Source of the DNA: Hyaloraphidium curvatum
Taxonomy: Eukaryota > Monoblepharomycota > Hyaloraphidiomycetes > Hyaloraphidiales > Hyaloraphidiaceae
DNA length: 64,000 nucleotides
NCBI GenBank assembly: GCA_025558095.1
Contig: JAIVFI010000004.1
Span: 868,001-932,000 of the forward strand
Reading direction: 5' to 3'
The notes under the pieces were generated by a model. That model worked only from the letters and a program-made list of their open reading frames with translations. It had not been told where the DNA came from and did not search any database. The position numbers and the translations under genes were made by a program. This document shows, in pieces, positions 30,301 through 40,106 of this stretch; position 1 is the first letter of the stretch; every line of letters starts with the position of its first letter.

Positions 30301-32627
30301 GGTTGATGACGACGCCGGGGATGGCGACCTCGCCGTCGTCCACGCCGTTCAGGTTCGCGTCAACGTACACTCGGCCGCCGATCTCGGCGCTGGGGTCCGT
30401 GGGCGTGGGGGGGACGTAGCCGTCGGGCTGCTGGCACGACTTGCCGACGATCGAGGCGTGGATCTGCACGTAGTACCCGCCGGGGCACGAGGGGAAGCTG
30501 CCGGAGGAGGAGACGACGAAGGGCGAGCCGCCGTTGCCGGCCGCGACTATGGGGTACTGGCCGGGCGCCGTGTTGCCGACGGGCTGTGCGGTGGGGCGGG
30601 TGAGCACGAATGCATGCATGCGCGCAGGGGGGGCGGGACGCACCTTGGTGCACGAGTAGAGCACGTGGCCGTCGGTGATGTTGTTGCCGGTGAAGGGCGC
30701 AAAGGTGACCTCGATGCCCGTCCCGGTCAGGCCGATGTAGGCGGACGCCATGAGCTCGCCGCAGTTCTTGCCCCCGGCGGCCGCGCCCGTCCCGGGCCGC
30801 GCGCAGGTCGAGTTGTCGCCCCGCGCAAACGCCGAGGCGCCGACGGCGAAGAGGGAAGAGTAGTTGCCGGGCTGGATGGGACCAATGATGATGCCCCAGC
30901 GGGTGGCGTCGGACGGGCTGTAGGGCTGCCCGGGGGACCAGGCGAAGCCGGTGCCGCCCGAGCCGGCACAGGGTACCACAGGGGTCGGGGTGGGGGTGGC
31001 GTCGGGGTAGCCGCAGCCGTAGGTGGCCGAGGGTTGGGCCGAGACGAAGCACTTGCCGTAGCCCAGCTGGCATCCGGCGCCGCACCAGGCTTCACCCGAG
31101 TTGCCGCCGTCGTCTGCAAAGGGGGCGGGGTCAGCCCGTGCATGCGGCGCGCATGCGATGCAACGCACCCTGGCAGAAGCCTGCTTCGGAGCAGCAGACA
31201 CCGCGCCTGCACCGCTTGCCGTTCTTGGTCCCGCAGCACCCGTCCACCGACACCTCGTAGTTCTGGCACGCCAGGTACACCGGCGTCCCCGCGCTCACGC
31301 TGGCGCGCATCCCCGTGACCGTGGTGCGGCTCCACGTGAGCGTGGTCCTCGTCATGCGGGTGCGCGTGGTGGTGGTGGTGACCTCGGGGGCCGTGTCGGG
31401 GCAGGTGAAGGACTCCTGCACCGGGCCGGAGCCGACGAAGCACTTTCCGTAGCCGAGCTGGCAGCCGGTGCCGCACCAGGGCTCGCCGGAGTTACCGCCG
31501 TCGTCCTGTCGCATGCAAAGTGAGCTAGGGTGCACGGGGGATGCGGGGGTTGCATGCGTACCTGGCACACGCCCCACTGCGAGCAGCACAGGCCGGGCGG
31601 GCACCGCTTGCCGACGTTGGTGCCGCACTTGTAGTTGTCCGAGATGGGGATCCTGGTGCAGGCGTTGTACACGGGTGTGCCGCGGGATACGCGGGTGAGG
31701 GTGTGCGTGGGCTCGGTGCCATCGACCTCGGCCTCGCGGGTGGGGGCCGAGGGCGGGGCGGTGGGGCAGGTGAAGGAGGTCGAGACGGGGCGGCAGCCGA
31801 CGAAGCATTTGCCGTAGCCGAGCTGGCAGCCGCCGCCACACCACGGGATGCCCGAATCGTCGCCGTCGTCCTGGCACCAACCCTGTGCACCGCAATCCGT
31901 CAGAAAGAGCCCGTTGGGCCGACAATGCGCCCGCAACCTACCCATTCCGAGCAGCAGAGCCCCTCGGGGCACTTCTTGCCCCCGCTCTGCACGCCGCAGC
32001 GGCCGTCGGTGGTCACGTCGAGCGTCGGGCAGGCCATGTAGACCGGCACGCTCTTGGACACGGTGGTGAGGGTGTAGGGCGCCGGGCCCGAGGCGGTGGG
32101 GCACACCGAGTCGGGCAGCCGCCGCCTGTTGGCGGGGATGTGGCACTTGCCGTAGCCGATCTGGGCGGGGGGGTCGGGGTCAGCCGCCGGGCGGGGGGGA
32201 CGGCCGTCCGGCCGCGCGGGGGAGGGGGGCCCACCTGGCATCCGGCGCCGCACCAGGCCTCGCCCGAATCGCCTCCATCGTCTTGGCAATAACCCCATTG
32301 AGAGCAGCACTTGTTGTCCGGGCAGCGGGCGCCCCCGTTAAACCGGCCGCAACGCCCCTCAGTCGAAACAGCCAGCGTCGCGCAGGCCGCGACCACCGGC
32401 GTGCCGGCCGACACGGTGGTGACCGGCTGCGGCGCCGCCACATCGCGGTCGGCGTAGGGGCCCTCGGCGGCGAGATCGCCGAAGTCGACGTGCCCGGCCA
32501 GTTGCCGCCGCCTGAGCGAGGGAGCGACCGTCGGCCAGCAGCCGCCCGGCGCCGCGACAGCCTCCCCGATGAGCCCGAATGCCGCAAAGGCCGCCGCGAG
32601 CGCCGCGAGCGAGATCCGCGGGCGCAT
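27343..32627 (-). CDS. Secreted surface protein: 4 CBM18 chitin-binding modules plus ~7 SdrD_B-like repeats
   Basis: Nine exons: 32627-32235, 32160-31942, 31882-31562, 31505-31169, 31113-30644, 30583-29906, 29845-29164, 29098-27533, 27473-27343; all phases close; 1598 aa. Signal peptide MRPRISLAALAAAFAAFG. Four hevein-like CBM18 modules span ~residues 75-455, each ending in a CCSQWGYCQDDGG-type core and GCQLGYGKC (variants CCSEWGWC, CCSQWGVC, CCSEAGFC); several core motifs are split by introns. A unique Gly/Asn-rich domain follows (~460-640). Then come seven SdrD_B/Cna-B-like beta-sandwich repeats (~650-1598) marked by IGGRVYVDANLNGVDDGE, FPNLRPGTYSIYEEQP and NDFGE, separated by Thr-rich linkers. 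No TM or GPI signal at the C-terminus (ENANP). Predicted role: chitin-wall-bound extracellular stalk or adhesin. Confidence 0.85.
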
Positions 32628-33419
32628 CGGCGGTTTTCGTGTGTTTGGTGTGGTGTGGTGTGCAGTGACCGCTCCGCCCAACGCCGAAAGTGATTCCCGC
32701 GTCTAGGGACCAACATTCTAATCGAAGCGTTCGATCTCGGCCACCAGGCGCCGCTGAGCCGCCGGGACACCGCCAGACACCTAAGCAGATTCAAGAGAAA
32801 TCGCAGAGCCGTCCGTGGCCCCCTCGGTGGCCGCCGGCGCCGAGGAAAGAAAGTACCCTCTTTTCCCTTGCCCAAAAAAAGGAAGGGTCCTCCGACGTCC
32901 TCCGATGCCCGCCGTCAGCGCTGCCCGCCGTCCGCTCCGCCTTCTGTACCCTCGATCGCCCTCCCCGGGCCTCCATTTTTTGCTCAAGGGGCCCGCCGAC
33001 CCGCCGCCCGCTCCCGGCGGGGCGATCCGCGGGTGGCCGGTCGGACCAATCGGGCCGCCGAATCGGCCGCGCCGGCAGCACCTCCGCAAGCCTGATCCCG
33101 TCACGCAAGGGTGCGGTGGGATCACTGTCGGTGGGATCGAAGTCGATGGGGGGATCCGGAGTTGGGCGGCCGCGCGCCGGTGGTCCGGGGCCGGGGCATC
33201 GGAGGGCGGGGAAGCCCTGGCGGCCGGCGGGGACCGGCACAGCACGAAGCGCGCACAATTCCACAGCACGAAGCCTGCTGACGTTGCATAGGCCTAGGAA
33301 TGAGCCGGCCGTAGACTGCTTGATGATCCAAGACGATACTCTTTTTGGAAGGGCCCAGTTACGGCACCCCGTCCCATCTCATACGACCTTGGTGGCGTAG
33401 GCGACCGCGGCCGGCATCG
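32628..33419. other. Intergenic, promoter side of the CBM18/SdrD_B gene
   Basis: About 790 bp without a convincing gene. A GT-rich patch (GTGTGTTTGGTGTGGTGTGG, 32639-32661) lies just upstream of the start codon. The rest is GC-rich with overlapping non-coding frames on both strands. Confidence 0.5.
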
Positions 33420-34054
33420 TCAATCCCTCTTGGAGCACGTCTTGCCCAGCACCTTGTCGTAACAGTACGCCCGGACCTCCAACCACCACTCCATGTCCGG
33501 CACGGCAAAGGTCTCGATGCAGCTCCCGCCCTCGCCCCCGCAGTTCTTGATGAAGACCTCGAAGCACCGCACGCTCAGGTACGCCCCGCCGCCGTCGTTC
33601 GACTTGAGGACCATCGGGTCCGTGACCTCCTGCGCGCGGCATCCGCCGTCAGCCAAGCCCCGTCCCGGCGGGCGGGGGGATCCCGGCCCATCGGACCCAC
33701 GTTGCTGATCGTCATCAGGCTCCCCGGCAGCCCGCAGACGCTGTCCCACACCTCCAGCGTCGCCCGGATGCCCGCCCTCTTCCCGAGCCGGTAGCCCCCC
33801 GGCATGCCCGAGGTGAGGTGCAGGAAGTACTTGTCCGCCCAGTCGATCCGCACGGCGCAGCGGACCTCGCCGCGGCCGTAGGGGCGGCAGTGCGAGGCGT
33901 GCTTGTTGGCGAATTTGAGGCGGGGATCCTCGCCGTACGTGCGGCCGGGCGGGAGCATGCCGGCGCCCTCGACCTCGTCGCCAAGGGCGCGGGGGGCGGA
34001 GAGCAGCGCGGGGAGGAGGCAGAGGAGGAGGGCGAGGGGCGGAAACCGTGGCAT
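33420..34054 (-). CDS. Small secreted cysteine-containing protein
   Basis: Two exons, 34054-33701 and 33629-33420, joined in phase 0 across a 71-nt intron with a GCTGAC branch; 187 aa. Signal peptide MPRFPPLALLLCLLPALLSA. The mature chain has paired cysteines (HCRPYGRGEVRCAVRIDW, VWDSVCGLPG, SVRCFEVFIKNCGG, GSCIETF, VRAYCYDKVLGKTC) and alternating beta-like segments, consistent with a disulfide-bonded beta-sandwich. Family not recognised. It lies head-to-tail behind the CBM18/SdrD_B gene on the same strand, so a shared extracellular setting is plausible but unproven. Confidence 0.7.
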
Positions 34055-35754
34055 GTCGCGGAGCAGGCGGCGCGTTTCTTTGCTTTCGCCGCGCGCGACG
34101 GTCGGAATCCTGCTCCTGGGGAAACACGGGCCGGGGAGGCAGCGGAGGGTGAGCGGGTGCAGCCGCGCTCGAGTCAACACCGCCCGGGGACCATTCAGCG
34201 CGATCCCACCCGAGCCTTGCCCACAGTTTTCCGGCGCAGAACGCGGGGCGAATCGCCTCCGACGTCCGGACGAGTCCGAGGCCATGACGAGCGGTGATCG
34301 ATCGGCGCTGGCCGGTACATGCGTCCAACCCGGCCGAGTCCACCCACCGCGAGTCCCACGCGATCCGATCCCACACTCCGGGGCGATCCGGCCGCCCAAA
34401 CAAAGCGGTGGGAAAGAAGGCCCGCGGGGAGTGACCTGGTGGGCGGAAGAAAACAAAAATCAGCGGCCGAGCACGGCACCGTCGGAGAAAGCGGCAAGCG
34501 ATGCGGCCTATCAGAAACACGAGATTGGCGCCATGTCCCGGCGACGGAGTACGCAAGATAAATCCAAAGCAAGCAAGCATCTTGCCGCACATGTCGGGTA
34601 GCTCCTCCGATGGGGATTCGTACACGTACCTGCCCGACTGGTGTTGCCGCCTCATCATGGCTTATTCCGTCGACGACCTTGGTTCGGGGCCAGATCCAGC
34701 CGTTCCGCGACCCGCCATCAGCCGAAGGCAAATGAACTTGGCAAGCTGTCTGTGAGCGAGGGGATCGCCGATCTTCGGGGAGGAGTGAGCTGTTGGGGAG
34801 GCAGGGAGTAAGTAAGCCAAAGAGTAGAGGGGCTGCGAGAGAGAATAGGCCCTTCAGCGATCAGAAGTACGATGTGCCATATCATATACGATGAGCGATG
34901 CTCACGGATCGAATCAGGTCCTGCATGCTTCATCATCTCGCAGAGCACGCAAGGCTCGCTGCAGCCTCGCCTCCTTACCAATTGAGCCCGAAAGGAAGGA
35001 GCGAATTGGTCCTGTGAAGGAGCACCGATTAGTGGCCGAGCGAGCGTGTTCAGCGCTTGCGAGTTGCACCAATCGGCGATCAGAAACAGGGTTGTGCGTC
35101 ACTTCCAGCGGCGGACATCCGCCCCCGAATCCGATGGATGCCGATGATTTGATCCATCCCGTCGCCTTTGAAAACTCAGTCTCATCTGGAGTGATCACGC
35201 ACCAGACACCAGGTTGTTCGCCCGCTCTGACGTCCGAAAGCCTCCCCGGACCGCCACGCCATCGCGGTCTCTCCGTCCGTTCCCCGCAGGCGGATGCGGT
35301 CGCTCGTGTGCCATGTCAAATTGAAGGCGCGGAAGGTTTCCAGGCGTGTTTTCCGAAGGTCCCGGTTGAGGGCCAAAAGTGCGATAAAGCCCGTCCGCGG
35401 CGTCGGGCCGTCCCTGGCGCCCATCAATGACCTCAGACACGCCCATGCTGCACCACGTTCCTCGTTGTAAACGTGCGCTGAGGAATAATGAGAGGCTCCG
35501 TGGCGCTGGCTATCGCTATCGCTGCTCGGTGATGGTTCGTGCAGTCGCTGCTCGTCCGCGTACGCTGGAACAGGTTCGGCGCCTTGCGGGCCGCCTCTGA
35601 GAACTCCTCGAAACCCCCTTTCCCGCGTTACAGGCCCTCCATTCCCGCCGCAAATCCGCCTCGCTCCTGCTAAGAACTCTTTGTCGGCTTCTGTGTTTGG
35701 ACATTCCGCTTTTCCCCCCTCCGCGGCCTCCACATCCCGCCGCAACTCGCCGAA
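34055..35754. other. Long region with no supportable gene
   Basis: 1.7 kb between divergently oriented genes. Codon-like composition weakens and GC falls around 34700-35200. Minus-strand frames at ~35180-35450 (containing GFIALLALNRDLRKTRLETF) and 34914-35198 look more protein-like than most shadows but have no good start, splice partner or recognised family; they may be remnants of a decayed gene. Confidence 0.4.
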
Positions 35755-36739
35755 ATGTCTCCCAAGACCGCCCTTGTGACCGGAGCAGCGGGAGCCTTTG
35801 GCCGCTGGATCTCCCTCCGCCTGCACGAGCGTGGCTGGGACGTGGTCCTCGTCTGCCGGCAGAAGGCGCAGGCCGAGGAGGCCATCTCGTGGATCCGCGA
35901 GACGGCCAAAGGCGACGGGCAGCTCATCGCCGAGCAGTGCGACCTGGGCTCCTACCGCGGGATCAAGGCGTTCGCGGAGGCGTACGTCGCGTCGGGGAGG
36001 GACCTGCACTGCCTCGTGAACAACGCGGTGTCGTCGCCGCGCAAGAGGAGCGAGACGTCGGACGGGCTGGAGGTGCAGTTCGGGGTCAACGTGATGGCGT
36101 ACGTCTGGCTCGCCAGAGGGCTGTGGCCCGCGCTGGTGAGGAGCGGGAAGCAGGGGGATCCGGCGAGGATTGTCAACGTGGCGAGCTGGTATGCCGGGGG
36201 CCTGGACGTCGCGGATCCTGAGTTCAAGAACCGGGCGTACGAGGCCAACAAGGGGTACACGCAGAGCAAGCAGGCCAACCGGATGCTGACGACCATGTTT
36301 GCCGAGAAGTACCCGGAGTTCAAGGAGGGCAACCTGTGGATCTGCTCCGTCTACCCCGTAGGCCTCTCGTTGGGGTTTACCGTTGCCTCAAACTAATCAA
36401 CATCCGTTGGATGCCGTGTCCCGCAGGCCTACTCGCCCTCCAAGCTCACCAAGGACCTCGGCACCTCCTCCGGCGCCCCCGACGACCGTGGGTTTCCCGT
36501 TCGTCGATTCTTTGCCCGAACTCACGCCTCGACTCGCCTCAGCATCGCAGGGCGCGGTCGCACCCGTGTGGTGCGCGACGGACCCCAAGCTCGCGCGGCC
36601 CGAGACGGCCGGGTACTGGGTCCCCGATGCCGGCAAGTCGGAGCCCGAGGAGTACGCCAAGGACCGCAAGGCGATGGCGGCGCTGTGGAAGTACGTGGAG
36701 GAGACGACGGAGAGGCTCGAGAGTGCGGCTTCGTTGTAG
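35755..36739 (+). CDS. Short-chain dehydrogenase/reductase
   Basis: Exons 35755-36357, 36427-36487, 36543-36739; phases 0 and 1; 286 aa. The Rossmann nucleotide motif TALVTGAAGAFGRWISLRL (TGxxxGxG) is at residues ~5-23. The NNA motif is HCLVNNAVSS and the catalytic triad is Ser in VNVASWYAGG with YTQSKQAN (YxxxK) following; these match extended-substrate SDRs of the retinol dehydrogenase/WWOX type. The C-terminal exon (GAVAPVWCATDPKL, YWVPDAGKSEPEEYAKD) is typical of the same group. The middle exon of 61 nt encodes AYSPSKLTKDLGTSSG; the acceptor at 36542 rather than the nearby 36549 AG is needed to keep phase. Substrate unknown; cytosolic or membrane-associated oxidoreductase. Confidence 0.85.
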
Positions 36740-36955
36740 AAAGCTGGGGACAGAGAGTTGATTGCGTTACATGGGTCGACTGTCTCTCGTCCTTTCGTCT
36801 GAGCCCGCAGAGACAGAGAATACCGGTCCCTCCTTCATCAGCAACAATCGCTCCGCGATGAGGACGGGTCGTTCCTTCATCCAGAGTAGTAAACGGTGCT
36901 CCCAAGGAGTCCAACAGTGTCCTTGGAGTGCCCCCTTCCCCCGGTCTCCTCGCCC

Positions 36956-37345
36956 TCATGCGGCCACCTTCTCCCACACGAACTCGGCCTTCATCGACCT
37001 GCCGTTGACGATTTTGGTCTGCGAGAGCACCATCCGCCCATCCTCGATAGTGAAGTCGCGGGCCTGCTCGCCGCGGATGTTGACCAGGTCCGACGTCCCG
37101 TCGACGCCCGTCACGAAGCTGCGGCCGTCGCAGCGGTACCTTCCGGTGTACGCCATGAACGGCCGCTGCAGCGGTGGCATCGGGCCGTCGCTCCCGTCGG
37201 TAACGCAGAACATGACCCGCGTCGCGGTGAGCATCGCCACGCCGGTGGCAGTCGCCCCGAATGGCGGCGGCGCGGGCGTGCCGTCAGAGTACGAAGCGCG
37301 CGTGGCATAGAGCTTGTATGTGCCGACGAGGTTTGGTGCCGCCAT
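36956..37345 (-). CDS. Lipocalin-like small protein
   Basis: Single exon of 129 aa from ATG 37345. It opens with LVGTYKLYATRASYSDG, then FGATATGVAMLTATRVMFCV and MAYTGRYRCDGRSFVTGVD, the order seen in lipocalin-like (Lipocalin_5/DUF-type) proteins where the first strand carries GxW/Y and the second block ends in a TGxL/M loop. The C-terminal half gives further beta strands (ARDFTIEDGRMVLSQTK, KAEFVWEKVAA). Such proteins often sit near oxidoreductases in fungi and can act as cyclase-like or binding proteins; here the neighbour is an SDR, converging at its 3' end. Ligand unknown. Confidence 0.7.
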   Translation of the reverse strand: MAAPNLVGTYKLYATRASYSDGTPAPPPFGATATGVAMLTATRVMFCVTDGSDGPMPPLQRPFMAYTGRYRCDGRSFVTGVDGTSDLVNIRGEQARDFTIEDGRMVLSQTKIVNGRSMKAEFVWEKVAA

Positions 37346-37528
37346 CGGTCGCGGAAATGGAGTTTGGAGTGGAAGTTGCCACGGGTCCCTGGCCCCCGGA
37401 GCTCCGGTGACTCGGCCATTCAGGGACCTGGACATCGCGCCTTGAGTTGGATCGGAGACTTGGATGGGTTAAGGAAAACAATGTCTCGAGGTAACATGAT
37501 GTGGGAAAGAGAGCTACATCCGCAGGCT

Positions 37529-37723
37529 CTAGCGCGAAACCGACCCCAGCTTGGCCGAAAGCTGCTCCCTCCAGAAACGAAGTGCCTCTTCAGGGTCAAT
37601 GCCGAGTTTTTCGGGCTCGAGGTCTGCGGGCACTTCTAAACCCGGGAGCTGGCCCGGCTCGTCCGGATGGCCGCTGTATCCACCAGTCAGGCGGCGGATC
37701 ACGATCCGCTTCCAGATTTTCAT
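37529..37723 (-). CDS. Possible small protein (64 aa)
   Basis: ATG 37723 opens a 64-codon frame: MKIWKRIVIRRLTGGYSGHP, then LPGLEVPADLEPEK and DPEEALRFWREQLSAKLG. The composition (acidic helix after a basic start) is protein-like and unlike the Arg-rich shadow frames nearby. No family recognised and no splice extension found. Could be a small cytosolic or mitochondrial protein, or chance. Confidence 0.35.
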   Translation of the reverse strand: MKIWKRIVIRRLTGGYSGHPDEPGQLPGLEVPADLEPEKLGIDPEEALRFWREQLSAKLGSVSR

Positions 37724-38131
37724 TCTCCCTTCCTTGTCGTGCGTCTAGAGATGACATGCAATCAATTCTCCGTCCATCCATCTGAATCGCTGCTGCCGAT
37801 GGCGAGGAATGGGAAGACGCAGGCGGATCGGCGGGAGTGGAAGATCCTGGAGCTGCGCCATCCGCACAGCGAACACGCGGTTCAACCGCTTCAAAAGGAG
37901 GACTGGTGCGGGATCCGGCGCCGCAGAACGAGCGTTGATTTAGTCTACCGCCGACTTTGCTCTTTCTGGCGCGTCATTAGCGCGTGTCTCGTCTGCAGCG
38001 AACGTTTGCGCGGGCTCCGGCGGACGCGTTTCTCTCGCGCTCCCACCGCGTTTCTGATCCGCAACCGGACATCTTCGAGCACCGACGGACGCTTCTTCCT
38101 CTCCTCTGCCTCACGCTCCCCGGAACTCGCA
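37724..38131. other. Intergenic, divergent 5' flanks
   Basis: About 400 bp between the possible 64-aa gene (minus) and the 97-aa gene (plus). A pyrimidine-rich tract (TTCTTCCTCTCCTCTGCC, 38091-38108) precedes the latter start and may be a fungal CT-box. Confidence 0.4.
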
Positions 38132-38425
38132 ATGAGCGCCGCCCCTCCTTCCGAATCTGCCCCCGCATCCCTTCCCACCCTGTTCAAGGTCATCTCCCCG
38201 AAGGACGAGGTCATCATCGGCCTCCCTGAATCCGACCTGGCAGCTGTCGCCGGCAAGCTGGCCGCGGACGGCACCCTGGTCGCGCACCAGTACGCCACCC
38301 GCCGGGCAAAGGACGGCAGCCTCGAGGTCGGGCCGCTGAAGAAGGTGGCGATAATGAAGAACGATGCGCTGAGGATCGAGGAGCACAGGGCGGCGCAGCC
38401 CGTGGCGCCGCTACCTGCGGAGTGA
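38132..38425 (+). CDS. Small conserved-looking protein of unknown function (97 aa)
   Basis: Single exon from ATG 38132, immediately after a CT-rich leader. The protein reads TLFKVISPKDEVIIGLPESD, then AVAGKLAADGTLVAHQYATR and VGPLKKVAIMKNDALRIEEH, ending AAQPVAPLPAE. It has strong alternation of charged and hydrophobic residues with no signal peptide or TM segment, so it should be a small soluble protein. I do not recognise a named domain, but the organisation (short beta-alpha units, no low complexity) supports a real gene. The longer upstream frame is not needed. Confidence 0.65.
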   Translation: MSAAPPSESAPASLPTLFKVISPKDEVIIGLPESDLAAVAGKLAADGTLVAHQYATRRAKDGSLEVGPLKKVAIMKNDALRIEEHRAAQPVAPLPAE

Positions 38426-38892
38426 TGGTCGATTGGGGAATGGGGACTCCGACGAGTGTGCTGCGGAAGCGTGGCGAAAGGCAGGAGGGCTGATACAGAC
38501 ATTGCTGCCTTGTCTGTAGCATGCTGGCAGCCATTTGAGAAGATTTCAATAGCATATTGCGCTCTCGTTCGCCCTCTTGTGCTTGGAACCCGATTCGCTG
38601 AGCCTCACTCGCCGCTACCCCACAGCGTAATGCGCAGCTGATCTGTCGACCCATCCACCGTGATTCCCGAAGCATCAGCTCCAACGCAGCCTATGTATGA
38701 CGCGAGAACCAGATGGCGTTGCGTCGGGTTGCGGAGCGGACGCCAAGAGCGGAGCGGATCGGCTTGAGTTGACGCGCAGAGCCGCGTTCTCCGATTCACC
38801 GCTCTGTCCCCCACGCGTCCCGCCTCCGACTCCGACGCGGCAAGGAACTTTGATTTTCTTTGCGTGCTTCACATTTCCCGCCCGCAACCGCG
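38426..38892. other. Intergenic, no gene seen
   Basis: About 470 bp between two same-strand genes; holds the 3' flank of the 97-aa gene and promoter of the dimeric-barrel gene, with no clear motif. Confidence 0.5.
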
Positions 38893-39881
38893 ATGCCGCT
38901 CTGCACGCTCCACCTTGTCCGGCTACGCACCGGAGCCTCGCCCGGCGCATTCCTGGGCGCCGTCAGCGCCTCCAGGCCCCTCGTCTGGGCCGGAAAAGTA
39001 TTCGAGGCTGTCGTGTACGACGGCGACCTCGATCGGGGCAAGCTGGTCGGGGAGAAGTGGGACGTCGGCGTTCTCATCGAGGGCGGGTCGGAACTGCCCC
39101 CCGCCGCCGCCTCGCTGGCCGAGGCCACCTACACCGTCTCCGCCGGCGTTCCCACCCGCGTGCTGGACGCGTACCCTTCGCTGAACGCCAAGCTGTTCGG
39201 CCCGCCGCCGGCGAGGAAGGTCACGAAGGACCCCGTCATGTCGCCCGACTCGAGCAAGCTTTCCGTGTCCAAGCCCATGCTCGAGTACGCGGACCGCGTG
39301 GAAGGGACCGGGTACCGCGGGCCCGTGAGCCAGATCAACCTGCTCTGCTTCAGGAAGACCGAGGGGGCCAAGGAGAGCTACGGCCGTTACGGGCAGGGGT
39401 TCCAGAAGGTCGGGGGCAGCCACGGGTGAATAGCTACATGGCGCGCCTTGCTCTTGGAAGTGCTGACGTGCTCGTTGTTGTCGCCTGCGGCTCCAGAGGG
39501 TCGGCCAAGATCGTCGGCAACGTCGTCGAGCCTCCGAAGGACTCGCCGGACTCGAGGGGCAAGGCCCAGCCCCAGGGCAAGTGGTGGGACGAGATCGCAA
39601 TCGCACAGTGGGTGGATTGTATTCCTGTCGCCGTTCCGTTCTGAACCGCCTCCGTCCGCAATGAAGGTACCCGACCGTCCGCCACGTAGGCCATCTCCAT
39701 GTCGCTGTTTTCCATCTCACTGAGCCAACGCCCGTTCCAGTTCGTCGACATGGCCTCCGACCCGGCCTACCGCGAGATCAACACCGCCCACCGCCTGCCT
39801 GCGCTCGACAGCACGGTGATCGTGTCGACGCGGGACATCAGGCCTGACGAGGAGAAGGGGGTCAAGTGGGCGAGGCTGTAA
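38893..39881 (+). CDS. Dimeric alpha/beta-barrel (DUF1330/EthD-like) protein with a 19-nt microexon
   Basis: Exons 38893-39425, 39497-39607, 39667-39685 (19 nt), 39741-39881; 267 aa; phases 2, 2, 0. The first half begins CTLHLVRLRTGASPGAFLGA, one ferredoxin-like unit. The second half (VSQINLLCFRKTEGAKESYG, KVGGSHGGSAKIVG, WWDEIAIAQYPTVRHFVDMA, YREINTAHRLPAL) is a second unit in the layout of DUF1330/EthD-type barrels: beta strand, Tyr-rich helix, strand, then a W-x-E-I-x-I-A-x-Y-P motif and a final helix. The central AQYPTVRHFVDM is only formed when the 19-nt exon is included, which fixes the model. Enzymes of this fold are often small-molecule oxygenases or isomerases; no specific reaction is assignable. 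Confidence 0.75.
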
Positions 39882-39995
39882 GATGATCTTTGTTGATGAC
39901 ATGCTTCTGATATCGGAAAGAATGGAAAGAATGTAAGAATGTTCGATTGCTCATCCGCCGGTGGTGGCGGTGGCGGCGGCAATCCTCGGCCTGAG

Positions 39996-40021
39996 CCAAT
40001 CGTTTGGGCGATCTTTATATA
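39996..40021 (+). promoter_or_regulatory. CCAAT box and TATA box upstream of the BVMO
   Basis: CCAAT at 39996-40000 and TATATA at 40016-40021 lie 107 and 86 bp before the ATG at 40107. Both elements are in the expected order and spacing, and a CT-rich tract (40060-40100) follows, as in inducible fungal genes. Confidence 0.65.
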
Positions 40022-40106
40022 CGAAAAGCGAAGCCCTCGTTTCCCGCCTTGTCCGTCCCCACCCTCTTACCCTCCTTCCCCCCTACTCCCGTCTCTTCTC
40101 GTCGAA

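Noticed and set aside
27343-32627. Idea that the SdrD_B repeats mean bacterial contamination
   Set aside because: Eight spliceosomal introns in phase run through both the CBM18 and SdrD_B regions.
34925-35085. tRNA-Ser/Leu-like segments (GCTCAATTGGTA on the minus strand, GTGGCCGAGCG on the plus strand)
   Set aside because: Isolated arm-like motifs without a complete cloverleaf.
35180-36009. Long minus-strand frame reaching into the SDR gene
   Set aside because: Overlaps the SDR, which has catalytic motifs; only the 5' intergenic portion looks mildly protein-like and lacks a start.
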